64,000 nt of DNA. It comes from Nonomuraea sediminis (lineage in GTDB: Bacteria; Actinomycetota; Actinomycetes; Streptosporangiales; Streptosporangiaceae). Made by a program: the position numbers and the translations under genes. The stretch is taken from positions 496,001-560,000 of the forward strand of contig NZ_JAHDTI010000001.1 in NCBI RefSeq assembly GCF_018531495.1, given 5' to 3'. Shown here piece by piece: positions 27,826 through 35,812 of the stretch (the first letter of the stretch is position 1; each line of letters begins with the position of its first letter). Below the pieces are notes generated by a model that made no database searches, was not told the origin of the DNA, and saw only the letters and a program-made list of their open reading frames with translations.

Positions 27826-29259
27826 ATGGCACAGCAGGCCAAGCCAGGTCATCTGGTTGGTGGGCGTTATCGTCTGATCAGCTATGTCGGGTCCGGTGGG
27901 TTCGGGCGGGTGTGGCGAGCCCGCGACGAGTCGCTACTCGTTGACGTGGCGGTCAAGGAGATGTGGCTCCCGCCGACGGCTTCCGAGGCCGAGCACGCCG
28001 AACGGCTGGTGCGGGCCGAGCGGGAGGCTCGCAACGCCGCCAAGCTGCGCCAGCATCCCAACATCGTGTCCGTGCACGATGTGGTCGTCGAGGATGGCAG
28101 CCCGTGGATCGTGATGGAGTTCGTCGAGGGGCGTTCCCTGGCCGAGCACGTCGCCGAGCATGGGCCGATGCCCGTGGATCGGGTCGCGGTGATCGCCGGT
28201 GCACTCCTGACGGCTCTCGGGGCCGCGCATGCGGCGGATATCGCGCATCGGGATGTGAAACCGGCCAACGTGATGCTTGGCGAGGATGGGCGGGTTCTGC
28301 TCACCGACTTCGGGATCGCCGCGCACGACGCCGACACGAGGGTGACCGCCACGGGGGCGCTGGTCGGGTCGCTGGAGTACATGGCTCCCGAGCGGTTCGA
28401 CGGCATCGGATCCGGCCCTGCCGGGGATCTCTATTCATTAGGGGTCACGCTTTATCAGGCGGTGGAGGGGTTCTCGCCGTTCCATCGGGATACGCCGACC
28501 AAGACCTTGACCGCCGTGGTGCTGGGGCAGGCCCCGGCGCCGCAGCGGGCCGGGGCTCTGGGGCCGCTGATCTCTCGGTTGCTGGTCAAGGATCCGGGCG
28601 AACGGCCGGCCGTACCGCAAGCGCTGGCCATGCTGAACGGCGTGCCCCAGCAAACCGAGGCCCTCCCTCACCCCGGGCGCGGCTCGACCGCTGTCATGCC
28701 CCATCCCGAACCCCATCACGGCGGCCCGAACCCGCCCGCACCCCACCAGCCCCAAATCCCCGCAGTAAGGCCACCGTCACGAAATATCCGACTGATCGCC
28801 GCGGCCGCCGGTGCCGTGGTCGTCGCGGTCGCGGTGGTCGCTGTCCTGGTGAACCTCCCAGGAAAGGACGGCGGCGGCACTACGGGCTCGCACACCCCCG
28901 CATCCCCCTCTCCGGAGACAGCCGCCAGCAACGGCATCACCATCCAGGCAGGATGCGAGAACCTGAGCCAGGTCGCCAAGGACATGGACAAGGTCGTCAC
29001 CTCCGACCGCTACGGCAACGGCCCGGCGCCGATCGCCGACCTCCTGGCCAAAGTGCAGGGCCAGTTGAGCGCCGACGTCGCACGAGCCACGATCCCGTCC
29101 ATCAAGACCGCACTCCAGAAGGAGTACGACGACGTCACAGATGCACTCAACACCTACAAGTCCGGAGACACAGGCGGCTTCAACAAGGCGATGACGGCGG
29201 CATCCCTGGACAACCCCCTGAGAGTCTGCATAAAGGCGGCCATCCAATCCCCCGGTTGA
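27826..29259 (+). CDS. Membrane Ser/Thr protein kinase (PknB-like) with unclassified extracellular domain
   Basis: A 477-aa kinase. The catalytic domain spans about 12-270 with G-loop VGSGGFGRVW, Lys in DVAVKEMW, HRDVKPANVM, the TDFGIAAHD magnesium motif and LEYMAPERFDG, so it should be active. A Pro/His-rich linker leads to one membrane helix (about 325-347), then an extracellular region of about 130 residues starting after GTTGSHTPASP. That region has no PASTA repeats; it is a helical domain with two cysteines (CENLSQVAKDMDK and LRVCIKAAIQSP). The ATG at 27826 is chosen; a GTG sits directly before it. Confidence 0.93.
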   Translation: MAQQAKPGHLVGGRYRLISYVGSGGFGRVWRARDESLLVDVAVKEMWLPPTASEAEHAERLVRAEREARNAAKLRQHPNIVSVHDVVVEDGSPWIVMEFVEGRSLAEHVAEHGPMPVDRVAVIAGALLTALGAAHAADIAHRDVKPANVMLGEDGRVLLTDFGIAAHDADTRVTATGALVGSLEYMAPERFDGIGSGPAGDLYSLGVTLYQAVEGFSPFHRDTPTKTLTAVVLGQAPAPQRAGALGPLISRLLVKDPGERPAVPQALAMLNGVPQQTEALPHPGRGSTAVMPHPEPHHGGPNPPAPHQPQIPAVRPPSRNIRLIAAAAGAVVVAVAVVAVLVNLPGKDGGGTTGSHTPASPSPETAASNGITIQAGCENLSQVAKDMDKVVTSDRYGNGPAPIADLLAKVQGQLSADVARATIPSIKTALQKEYDDVTDALNTYKSGDTGGFNKAMTAASLDNPLRVCIKAAIQSPG

Positions 29260-29327
29260 TCACACCGAGGCGATGAGCCGCAGCTGAGCGCCCAGATCTC
29301 GTGACCGCGGTGAGCGACACGGCTACT

Positions 29328-29363
29328 GGTGCGTGCGGCCGGCGTATGAAGGCCGCACGCACC
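29328..29363. terminator. Bidirectional terminator hairpin
   Basis: GGTGCGTGCGGCC and GGCCGCACGCACC are exact 13-base inverted copies with a ten-base loop, midway between the converging stops of the kinase (29259) and the secreted repeat protein (29389). Confidence 0.8.
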
Positions 29364-29388
29364 CGCAACCGGTGATCGCCGATACTCG

Positions 29389-30411
29389 TCAGAGTGTGCA
29401 GAAGGCGATGGCCTGGACCTGTGTTTCATAGGGGGAGTCGTTGCGGACCCAGGCCGTCCAGGAATTGGCGGAGTCAGGGTAGTTGTCGGTGACGGCGCCG
29501 ACCGGGGTGTTGTGCGGCTGGAGCACGCCCCCGCCGATGAGGCGCCAACCTTGGGGGCAGGGCGCCGTAACCGAGGCGAACTGACCCACTCGAAAGGTGT
29601 GCAGTGCGCCGGACACGACCTGGTAGGGCCCGGTGCCCCGCACGCAGACGGCGTACGGCCACACGTCCACATTCTCCACGCCGGTATTGCGCACGTAGTT
29701 GGCCCAGACACTTCCGTCTTCGCTCGGCGCCAGAGCGGGAGCGTTGACGGTGTTGGGTACCGGCCAGAAACCGCCGCCCACGGCCTTGCGGCCATCGGTG
29801 CAGGTCGCGATGGCGGCGACGTAGACGCCTGGCTCGGCTGTCCGGTGTGGTCCTTCGGTGAAGAGATAGTCGCTGACATTGGAGTCACAGACCGCGTAGA
29901 CGGTCATGCGCGCATCGCTGCCGGAGAGGTTGCGCACGTTGACGATCCAGCCCGCGTCGCTGCTCGGGGTGTACGGGCCGGTGTGGATGAGCTGAATCCC
30001 GCCGGGGCTGGTGTTGGACTCCCCGCCGTTCACCGCCCGCATCCCGGACGGGCAGTAGACCCACTGGCGCCACACCTCGCCCGCCGGTACCGTCATCGGC
30101 CCGAACTGGGCGATCTGGCGGCTGGCGGCCGAGACCGCGCCTGGACGGACCGGTCGCGTCGGTGCGGCCTTGGGCTCGACATCCGAAAGCGGCTGCTGGA
30201 TCTTCGGTACCGCGCCGCGCGGCCCGGGCACCGGGCCGCCGCCACCATTACCAACTGGCCGTGCTGCCACTGCTGCGGAGGGCACGGTGGAGTGTGGGGT
30301 GGAGGCCGCTGCGGCACCCTGCAGGGCGGTCAGCAACAGCGGCAGCGCGATCAACACACGCGTCACCGTCACCACACGGGCGGGCACCGGTCGTGAGAAA
30401 CCCACGCTCAT
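29389..30411 (-). CDS. Secreted protein with three internal Cys/GGG/VRN repeats
   Basis: A 340-aa exported protein. The signal peptide is about 1-36, ending AAAAS, followed by a low-complexity Gly/Pro/Val linker to about residue 100. The rest is three copies of a unit of about 75 residues. Each opens with Cys, then xxGxxAVxGG, and closes with WxxxVRN and an AxC pair: CPSGMRAVNGGE to MTVYAVC, CTDGRKAVGGGF to VWPYAVC, and CPQGWRLIGGGV to VQAIAFC. The cysteines suggest one disulfide per unit. The ATG at 30411 has AAGGAGAGG upstream; a start at 30507 would hide the signal peptide. I do not know the family. Confidence 0.82.
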   Translation of the reverse strand: MSVGFSRPVPARVVTVTRVLIALPLLLTALQGAAAASTPHSTVPSAAVAARPVGNGGGGPVPGPRGAVPKIQQPLSDVEPKAAPTRPVRPGAVSAASRQIAQFGPMTVPAGEVWRQWVYCPSGMRAVNGGESNTSPGGIQLIHTGPYTPSSDAGWIVNVRNLSGSDARMTVYAVCDSNVSDYLFTEGPHRTAEPGVYVAAIATCTDGRKAVGGGFWPVPNTVNAPALAPSEDGSVWANYVRNTGVENVDVWPYAVCVRGTGPYQVVSGALHTFRVGQFASVTAPCPQGWRLIGGGVLQPHNTPVGAVTDNYPDSANSWTAWVRNDSPYETQVQAIAFCTL

Positions 30412-30689
30412 CGACACCTCTCCTTCTACGTCGAGTCTGATCAGAGGCACTTCAGCCGATCCGGGAGAGGACCGCGCGTGCACGCTCATCCAAATACCCG
30501 TGCACACGCTGAGTGATCATCGGATACGTAAAGTGATGATGATCTTTGAGATCTCGGCTGACCAGGGCGAGCCCGCGCGTGCCGTACGTCAGACGCGCGG
30601 CTCGTGGTGGTGGGACACCGCGATTCGTTTGGAAGCAACCGATCCCTGGCCGGGGTCGGGGCCGCGAAGCTGGTGTGGACGTGAGATGC

Positions 30690-31370
30690 TCACCTGCGCG
30701 CAGGAACGTCGTATGCCGCGACCGACCAGGCACCAGGACGCCTGCCCAGTTCGGCGGCCAGCCGATCGGGCGCTCTCGGGTCGGACAGATCCCTGCAGCC
30801 GCGACACGAGCCCCGCCCGCGGGCGACGGGAGCATCGGGCGGGAAAACCCAGAACGTCACCTGGTGATCGCGGCCGAGCCAGCCCGGTTCGTGCGCCTTG
30901 TCCGCGAGCATGCTGAGCCCACCCGCCGGACCACACGTGCCGCCGGCGCCGCTGCCTGCCTCCCGGCTGTAGAAGATCGAACCGGGCTGCTGGCAGAACA
31001 CCACCAGCGCGATCTTCACGCTCGTCGGGCGGAACCGGATGGTCACCTTCGTCGCCGACCGCGGCATCCCCTCCCCCGCCAGCCGATCCAGGCCCTTGTA
31101 GACGCGCGGCGCCTGCTCATAGGCAGGAGGTACGGCGGGCGGCGCGGGCTCGGGAGCGCCGGCCAGGTTCGACACCAGCATGACCACGGCCACGACGACC
31201 GCCGCGGTGGCCACGGCGGCGCCGGCCGTCCAGCCCCAGCCGCGACGCATGCGGGCCTGCCGTACCGGATGCTCGTGAGCGGCCAGCCGGGCACGAGCCC
31301 TGGCCACAACCTCTGACGCGGGCGGCGGCGCGTCCGGCACTGCCTGAGCGATCAGCGCGACCTCATCCAT
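30690..31370 (-). CDS. Membrane protein, probable anti-sigma-like partner of the ECF sigma factor
   Basis: A 226-aa protein with a short cytoplasmic N-terminal segment (MDEVALIAQAVPDAPPPASE), one membrane helix at about 48-70 and an extracellular part of about 155 residues with several cysteines. This layout, with the start overlapping the ECF sigma gene by eight bases, is typical of regulators of actinobacterial ECF factors, including the CU044_5270-type proteins (recalled). No zinc-binding anti-sigma HxxxCxxC motif is visible, so the role is inferred mainly from context. Downstream, 30412-30689 holds no gene I can support. Confidence 0.72.
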   Translation of the reverse strand: MDEVALIAQAVPDAPPPASEVVARARARLAAHEHPVRQARMRRGWGWTAGAAVATAAVVVAVVMLVSNLAGAPEPAPPAVPPAYEQAPRVYKGLDRLAGEGMPRSATKVTIRFRPTSVKIALVVFCQQPGSIFYSREAGSGAGGTCGPAGGLSMLADKAHEPGWLGRDHQVTFWVFPPDAPVARGRGSCRGCRDLSDPRAPDRLAAELGRRPGAWSVAAYDVPARR

Positions 31371-31938
31371 CGTGCGCCTCCTTCAGCGGGTTGACCTCAC
31401 CCAGCGCCTTGCGCAGTTGCTTGCGCGCCCGGCTGAGCCGAGACGCGACGGTGCCGTAGGGGATCTCCAGGGCGGCGGCGACCTCCAGGTGCGTCAGCCC
31501 GCCCAGTGCGACCAGCAGCACCACGTCCCTGTCGCCGCGGTTCAGACCGGCGAGCGCCCTGGCGATCCTGGTGGTGAGCTGTCCGGCCGCGACACGCGCC
31601 AGCGTCGTGTCCTCGTGACTTTCCGCCTCGCGCTCCGCTGTCCGGCTGAGCGCCTTCCACCTGCGGATCTCGGTACGGCGATGCCTGGCGATCAGGTTGG
31701 TGGCGATGCCGTACAGCCAGGACCTGACCTCGCCCCGCGAGGACTCGTATCCTCCCTTGACGGCAACCAGGAAGACCTCGGCGGCCAGGTCGTCGGCGAC
31801 GTCCGCGGGGAGCCTGCGGGCGATGTAGCGGTGGATCTCGGCGAAGTGCGCGTCGAAGATCCGATCGAGATCGGTGCGCAGCGGGGTCGGAGCGCTCACG
31901 TCGGCTGCCCCGCTGGCATCGGTAATGGGGTCACGCAC
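31363..31938 (-). CDS. ECF RNA polymerase sigma factor
   Basis: A 191-aa sigma-70 family factor. Region 2 begins near residue 25 (IFDAHFAEIHRYIARRLP, DLAAEVFLVAVKG, RSWLYGIATNLIARHRR) and region 4 covers about 130-180 (LNRGDRDVVLLVALGGLTHL, PYGTVASRLSRARKQLRKAL). There is no extra C-terminal domain. The start is GTG at 31938 with GGAGAG close upstream. Co-transcription with a membrane protein suggests it answers an envelope signal. Its targets are unknown, although the divergent polysaccharide lyase begins only 154 bp away. Confidence 0.93.
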   Translation of the reverse strand: MRDPITDASGAADVSAPTPLRTDLDRIFDAHFAEIHRYIARRLPADVADDLAAEVFLVAVKGGYESSRGEVRSWLYGIATNLIARHRRTEIRRWKALSRTAEREAESHEDTTLARVAAGQLTTRIARALAGLNRGDRDVVLLVALGGLTHLEVAAALEIPYGTVASRLSRARKQLRKALGEVNPLKEAHDG

Positions 31939-32092
31939 TGCTCTCCATCCGATCAGGAACTGCGGTCACCCCTGATTGCCCGGTAGTGCGGAATGCTTTC
32001 ACGGCTGCGAGAGGTGAGCTGTAACAACCGGGCCGTGCAATCGACATATGATCTTTTCACCTGACATGTGCCCGATTGTCGGAAAGGCCTCC

Positions 32093-34381
32093 ATGACCCA
32101 CCCCCTCAGCCGGCGGTCCGCCCTGCTGGGCACCGCGGCCGTGGCCGGCCTCGCCCTGTGGGACAGACCGGCGGAGGCGGCCGGCACCGCCGCGTTCGAC
32201 GTAGCGCGTGAGCGGTGGGTGGGCCTGCTGGCCGGCGGGTCGTACAACCCCGCCTACGCCGACAAGACGCAGGCGATCGAGGGCTCGGCCAATGCGGTGC
32301 TGCGCAGGATGAAGCCCACCCCCGGCCGCCCGAGCCTGTGGCCCGACCTGCCGCTCGAGAACCCCCGGACGGGCAACTTCAACCGCGCCTACAACCGCAT
32401 GCGCACATTGGCGCTGGGCTGGGCCACGCCGGGCACCGCCATGCACGGGGACATGCGGGTCGCCGAGACCGCGGTCAGTGCGCTGGACTTCCTGTACGAG
32501 CACGCCTATCACGAGGGGCTCGACCGGCGGGGCAGCAACTGGTTCTGGTGGGAGATCGGCGTCCCCCGCTCGCTGACCGACACCTGCGCCCTGCTGTACG
32601 ACGGCCTGCCCAAGGACCGCCTCGAGCGCTGGCTGCGCCCGTTGCGCCGCTGGTGCCCCGACCCGGAGCGCCGCATCAGCCACCCCGGCGAAGTAGAGAC
32701 CGGCGCCAACCGGGCGAGCAAGGCCATGGCGGTGGCGATGCGCGGATTGCTCACCCACGACCCACGCCTCGTCAAGCGGGCCAGGGACGCGGTCTCCGAC
32801 CTGCTGCGGCCGACCAGGGGCCCGGGCGACGGCTTCTACCGTGACGGGTCGTTCATCCAGCACGGCGTGTACCCCTACAACGGCAGCTACGGCGTCGACT
32901 ACCTGGAGAGCGTGGCCAAGCTGATCGCCATGCTCGCGGGGTCACCGTGGGAGATCACCGGGATCGGGAACGTCTACGACCTCGTGGATCGCTCGTTCGT
33001 CCCGTTCGTCTTCGACGGGCTGATGATGGACTGCGTACGCGGCCGGCAGATCTCCGTGCAGGGCCACCGCGACTACCACTCAGGGCAGAAGACGGTCGAG
33101 GCCGTTCTCAACCTGCTGGAGGCGGCACCCGAGCGCCATGCCCGGCGCTGGCGACCGCTGGTGAAAGGCTGGCTCACCCGCAACCAGGCCATCCCCTACG
33201 ACACGCTCGCACCGCTGGCGAGCATCGCGAGGGCCAGGGCCCTGCTGGAGGACCCGTCGGTGCCGGTCGGCCCGAGCACGACGGGCACGTACGTCTTCGC
33301 CGACATGGACCGGGTCGTGCACCGCCGTCCCACCTGGGCCTACGCGATCGCGATGAGCTCGGAGCGCATCGGCGCGGCCGAGGCCATGAACCAGGAGAAC
33401 CTGCACGGCTGGTACACCGGCGACGGCATGACCTACCTCTACACCGCAGACCTCACCCACTGGAACGATGACCTGTGGCCCACGATCGACCCGTACCGGT
33501 TACCGGGCACGACGGTCGACACCCGCAGACGCGCCGATCTGACGCACGGCAAGCGTCGCCTGCCACCCACCCCGTGGGCGGGCGGCGTGGCACTCGACGG
33601 CGAGTACGGCGTGGCGGCCATGAAGCTGATCGCCGACGGCTCCTCGCTGCGGGCCAAGAAGGCGTGGTTCCTTCTCGATGACGCGGTGATCGCCCTCGGC
33701 ACCGGCATCACCGCGTCCGACGGCCGCCGCATCGAGACCGTCGTGGAGAACCGCAACACCCACGACAGCCATCCCCCGCTGGCACAGGGCGACGGCTGGG
33801 TCCACCTGTCCGGTGTGGCCGGCTACGCGCTGCTCGACGGCGTCGATGTCAAGGTGACCCGCAAGAAGCGCACCGGACGCTGGCGGGACATCGACAAGGG
33901 TGCCACCACCGGTGGCGACCAGACCCCCACCACCAGGCACTACACGACGATCCTCATCGACCACGGCGTCGATCCGCGCAGGGCGCGCTACGCCTACGCC
34001 GTGCTGCCCGACGCCTCCATCGCGCAGACCGCGGATTACGGCCGGCGGATCGAGATTCTCGCCAACTCCGGAGCGGTGCAGGCCATTTCCCGCGACAACG
34101 TGCTCGCCGCCGTCTTCTGGCGCGCGGGGACCGTCAAGACCGCGGATGGACCGCTCGCCGCCGACGGCCCGTGCACGCTGCTGATCAGCCGCGACCACAA
34201 GCAGGTACGGCTCGCGGTCTCCGACCCGTCCAGGACCGCCCACGAGGTGAGGATCACGCTGCCCTGGCCGGTGAGATCGGTCAAGGAGAGCCACCGCGGC
34301 GTGCGCAAGGCCAAGAACGCGGTCAAGGTGAAGGTCGGTGGCAGCCGCGGGCACGCCCACACCGCGGTGGTGCGCATCTGA
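32093..34381 (+). CDS. Polysaccharide lyase family 8 protein (hyaluronate/chondroitin/xanthan lyase-like), Tat-exported
   Basis: A 762-aa secreted lyase. A twin-arginine signal (LSRRSALLGTAAVAGLALW) precedes an (alpha/alpha) toroid. A catalytic set can be placed by the known spacing in PL8: Asn-206 in ETGANRASK, His-257 and Tyr-266 in IQHGVYPYNGSYG, with an aromatic substrate patch NWFWWEIGVP at 149-158. The C-terminal half is the usual beta-sandwich region. It would cleave a uronic-acid polymer by beta-elimination; hyaluronan, chondroitin or xanthan cannot be separated here. The ATG at 32093 has GGAAAGG upstream and gives the correct Tat signal, which the longer reading at 32048 would bury. 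Confidence 0.92.
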   Translation: MTHPLSRRSALLGTAAVAGLALWDRPAEAAGTAAFDVARERWVGLLAGGSYNPAYADKTQAIEGSANAVLRRMKPTPGRPSLWPDLPLENPRTGNFNRAYNRMRTLALGWATPGTAMHGDMRVAETAVSALDFLYEHAYHEGLDRRGSNWFWWEIGVPRSLTDTCALLYDGLPKDRLERWLRPLRRWCPDPERRISHPGEVETGANRASKAMAVAMRGLLTHDPRLVKRARDAVSDLLRPTRGPGDGFYRDGSFIQHGVYPYNGSYGVDYLESVAKLIAMLAGSPWEITGIGNVYDLVDRSFVPFVFDGLMMDCVRGRQISVQGHRDYHSGQKTVEAVLNLLEAAPERHARRWRPLVKGWLTRNQAIPYDTLAPLASIARARALLEDPSVPVGPSTTGTYVFADMDRVVHRRPTWAYAIAMSSERIGAAEAMNQENLHGWYTGDGMTYLYTADLTHWNDDLWPTIDPYRLPGTTVDTRRRADLTHGKRRLPPTPWAGGVALDGEYGVAAMKLIADGSSLRAKKAWFLLDDAVIALGTGITASDGRRIETVVENRNTHDSHPPLAQGDGWVHLSGVAGYALLDGVDVKVTRKKRTGRWRDIDKGATTGGDQTPTTRHYTTILIDHGVDPRRARYAYAVLPDASIAQTADYGRRIEILANSGAVQAISRDNVLAAVFWRAGTVKTADGPLAADGPCTLLISRDHKQVRLAVSDPSRTAHEVRITLPWPVRSVKESHRGVRKAKNAVKVKVGGSRGHAHTAVVRI

Positions 34382-34402
34382 AGGCGCTCGAGGCCGAATC
34401 TG

Positions 34403-35812
34403 TCATCTCCGTGCGAACAGCGCGACCAGTTCATCCCGCTGATCGTCGTCCAGGGGGGTGCCGAAGGCCTGCGACAGCTTGTCGACGAGGTTCCGCGCGC
34501 CGTCATCCCACTCGAAGCAATAGGTGCCGAAGAGGGTCGGCGGATCCGCGATGTTCACCGGGCTCTGGTCGGGCGGCACGATGCGATAGGTGTTGCCGTC
34601 CGTTCCGCTCCCGAGCGGGAACCACCAGATCTGAACGGCTGAGTCCTGCTCGTTGCCGCTGGCGGCTCCCCCCGCGGCGTACTGCCAGTAGCTGCCGGCG
34701 GGGATGGGCAGGGTCATCGCGTTCGGGCTGAGGTTCATCTGCAACTGCCAGTTGACGCCGAACTGGCCGACGTTGCCGCCCTGGACCTGGAACCACTGCC
34801 CGGCGGTATAGATGCCGCCGTACGCGTAGGAGCTGTAGCCGAGCCAGCACGAGGGGTAGATGTGCACGACGGCGAAACCGTCGGTCAGCGACTGGACGAG
34901 GGTGTTCGATATCTGCAGGCCATCCGCCAGTTTGGTGCCGGCGGTGAACATGGCAGTCTGGAGGCCGACGGTCAAGGACGAGGCGACCAGGGCCGGGTTC
35001 TGCACGGATACGACCGTCGACAGCGTGGCGGTCAGGGGCTGACCGCCGGTCGTGCTCACGTGGACTTCGAGTGTGAAGACCGTATCGCTGGTCAGTCCCT
35101 GTGGGGTCGTCCACGAGTTCGGATCAGTGAGGCGGTCGGCGCTCCGCTGGCCGTCGGTGGCGCTCGAATAGAGGATTTCGATGGCGCTCATGTCAACGAC
35201 CGAGCAGTTCCACACGAGGGTCACCGTCGCGCCCGAGGCGACCTGCGCCACCGGCACGAGCGCGCCGTCCTGCTCCACCGTGGCGACCAGACCGTTGAGG
35301 TAGAACCCGTCCGGAAAGGTGGTGACCGAGGCGGTGGTGAAAGCAGGAGGGTTCTGCTCGGTCATCTCCTTGATGCCGATCGTGGTCGTACCGGTGTTCT
35401 CCACGGTCGGAATCTGGTAGATCTCCACCACCACGGACGCGCCGGCGGCCAGCGGCACGCTGGAACCCGACACCGGCCCCAGCACGTACTGGGCCTGACC
35501 TTGGGTGATCACGGACCCGGGTCCCGTGACGCTCCAGTTGCCGGTGTCGGAGACCTGGGTCAGGATTCCGGCGGTGCTCGTGGTCAGGTCGGAGCCTGCC
35601 GTGCCGACCTGCAGCGTGAACGTGATCGCGTCGACGTTCACCGTGTCACCCGTCTGGTTGGTGATGACGAACTCCAGCGACGCGAGAAGCGGGTCGGAGC
35701 CGGGAACGCTCACCGTCAGAGGCGCCGGATCGGTCTGCAGCGCATAGGTCAGCTGCGTTCCCGAGTCGGCCTTCACGTCCACCCAGACATTGGGCTTCGA
35801 GATCAATGACAT
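34403..35812 (-). CDS. Unknown beta-rich protein, last gene of the giant-protein operon
   Basis: A 469-aa protein with no signal peptide or membrane segment. It is rich in Thr, Val, Ser and Gly and seems to be a string of beta-sandwich domains: LEFVITNQTGDTVNVDAITF in the first, LVWNCSVVDMSAIEILYSS in the second, and a Trp/Tyr-rich stretch (YPSCWLGYSSYAYGGIYTAG) in the third. A short helical C-terminus (DDDQRDELVALFARR) ends it. The ATG shares one base with the stop of the 1389-aa gene (TGATG), so the two are coupled. I do not recognise the family. It converges on the polysaccharide-lyase gene with 21 bp between stops. Confidence 0.8.
   Translation of the reverse strand: MSLISKPNVWVDVKADSGTQLTYALQTDPAPLTVSVPGSDPLLASLEFVITNQTGDTVNVDAITFTLQVGTAGSDLTTSTAGILTQVSDTGNWSVTGPGSVITQGQAQYVLGPVSGSSVPLAAGASVVVEIYQIPTVENTGTTTIGIKEMTEQNPPAFTTASVTTFPDGFYLNGLVATVEQDGALVPVAQVASGATVTLVWNCSVVDMSAIEILYSSATDGQRSADRLTDPNSWTTPQGLTSDTVFTLEVHVSTTGGQPLTATLSTVVSVQNPALVASSLTVGLQTAMFTAGTKLADGLQISNTLVQSLTDGFAVVHIYPSCWLGYSSYAYGGIYTAGQWFQVQGGNVGQFGVNWQLQMNLSPNAMTLPIPAGSYWQYAAGGAASGNEQDSAVQIWWFPLGSGTDGNTYRIVPPDQSPVNIADPPTLFGTYCFEWDDGARNLVDKLSQAFGTPLDDDQRDELVALFARR

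Noticed and set aside
27826..29259. PASTA-type peptidoglycan-sensing kinase
   Set aside because: The extracellular part has no PASTA repeat; it is a single helical domain with two cysteines.
30515..30544. Inverted repeat GATCATC/GATGATC upstream of the secreted repeat protein
   Set aside because: Seven-base arms with a 16-base spacer in a low-complexity GATGAT stretch can occur by chance, and it matches no other site in the window.
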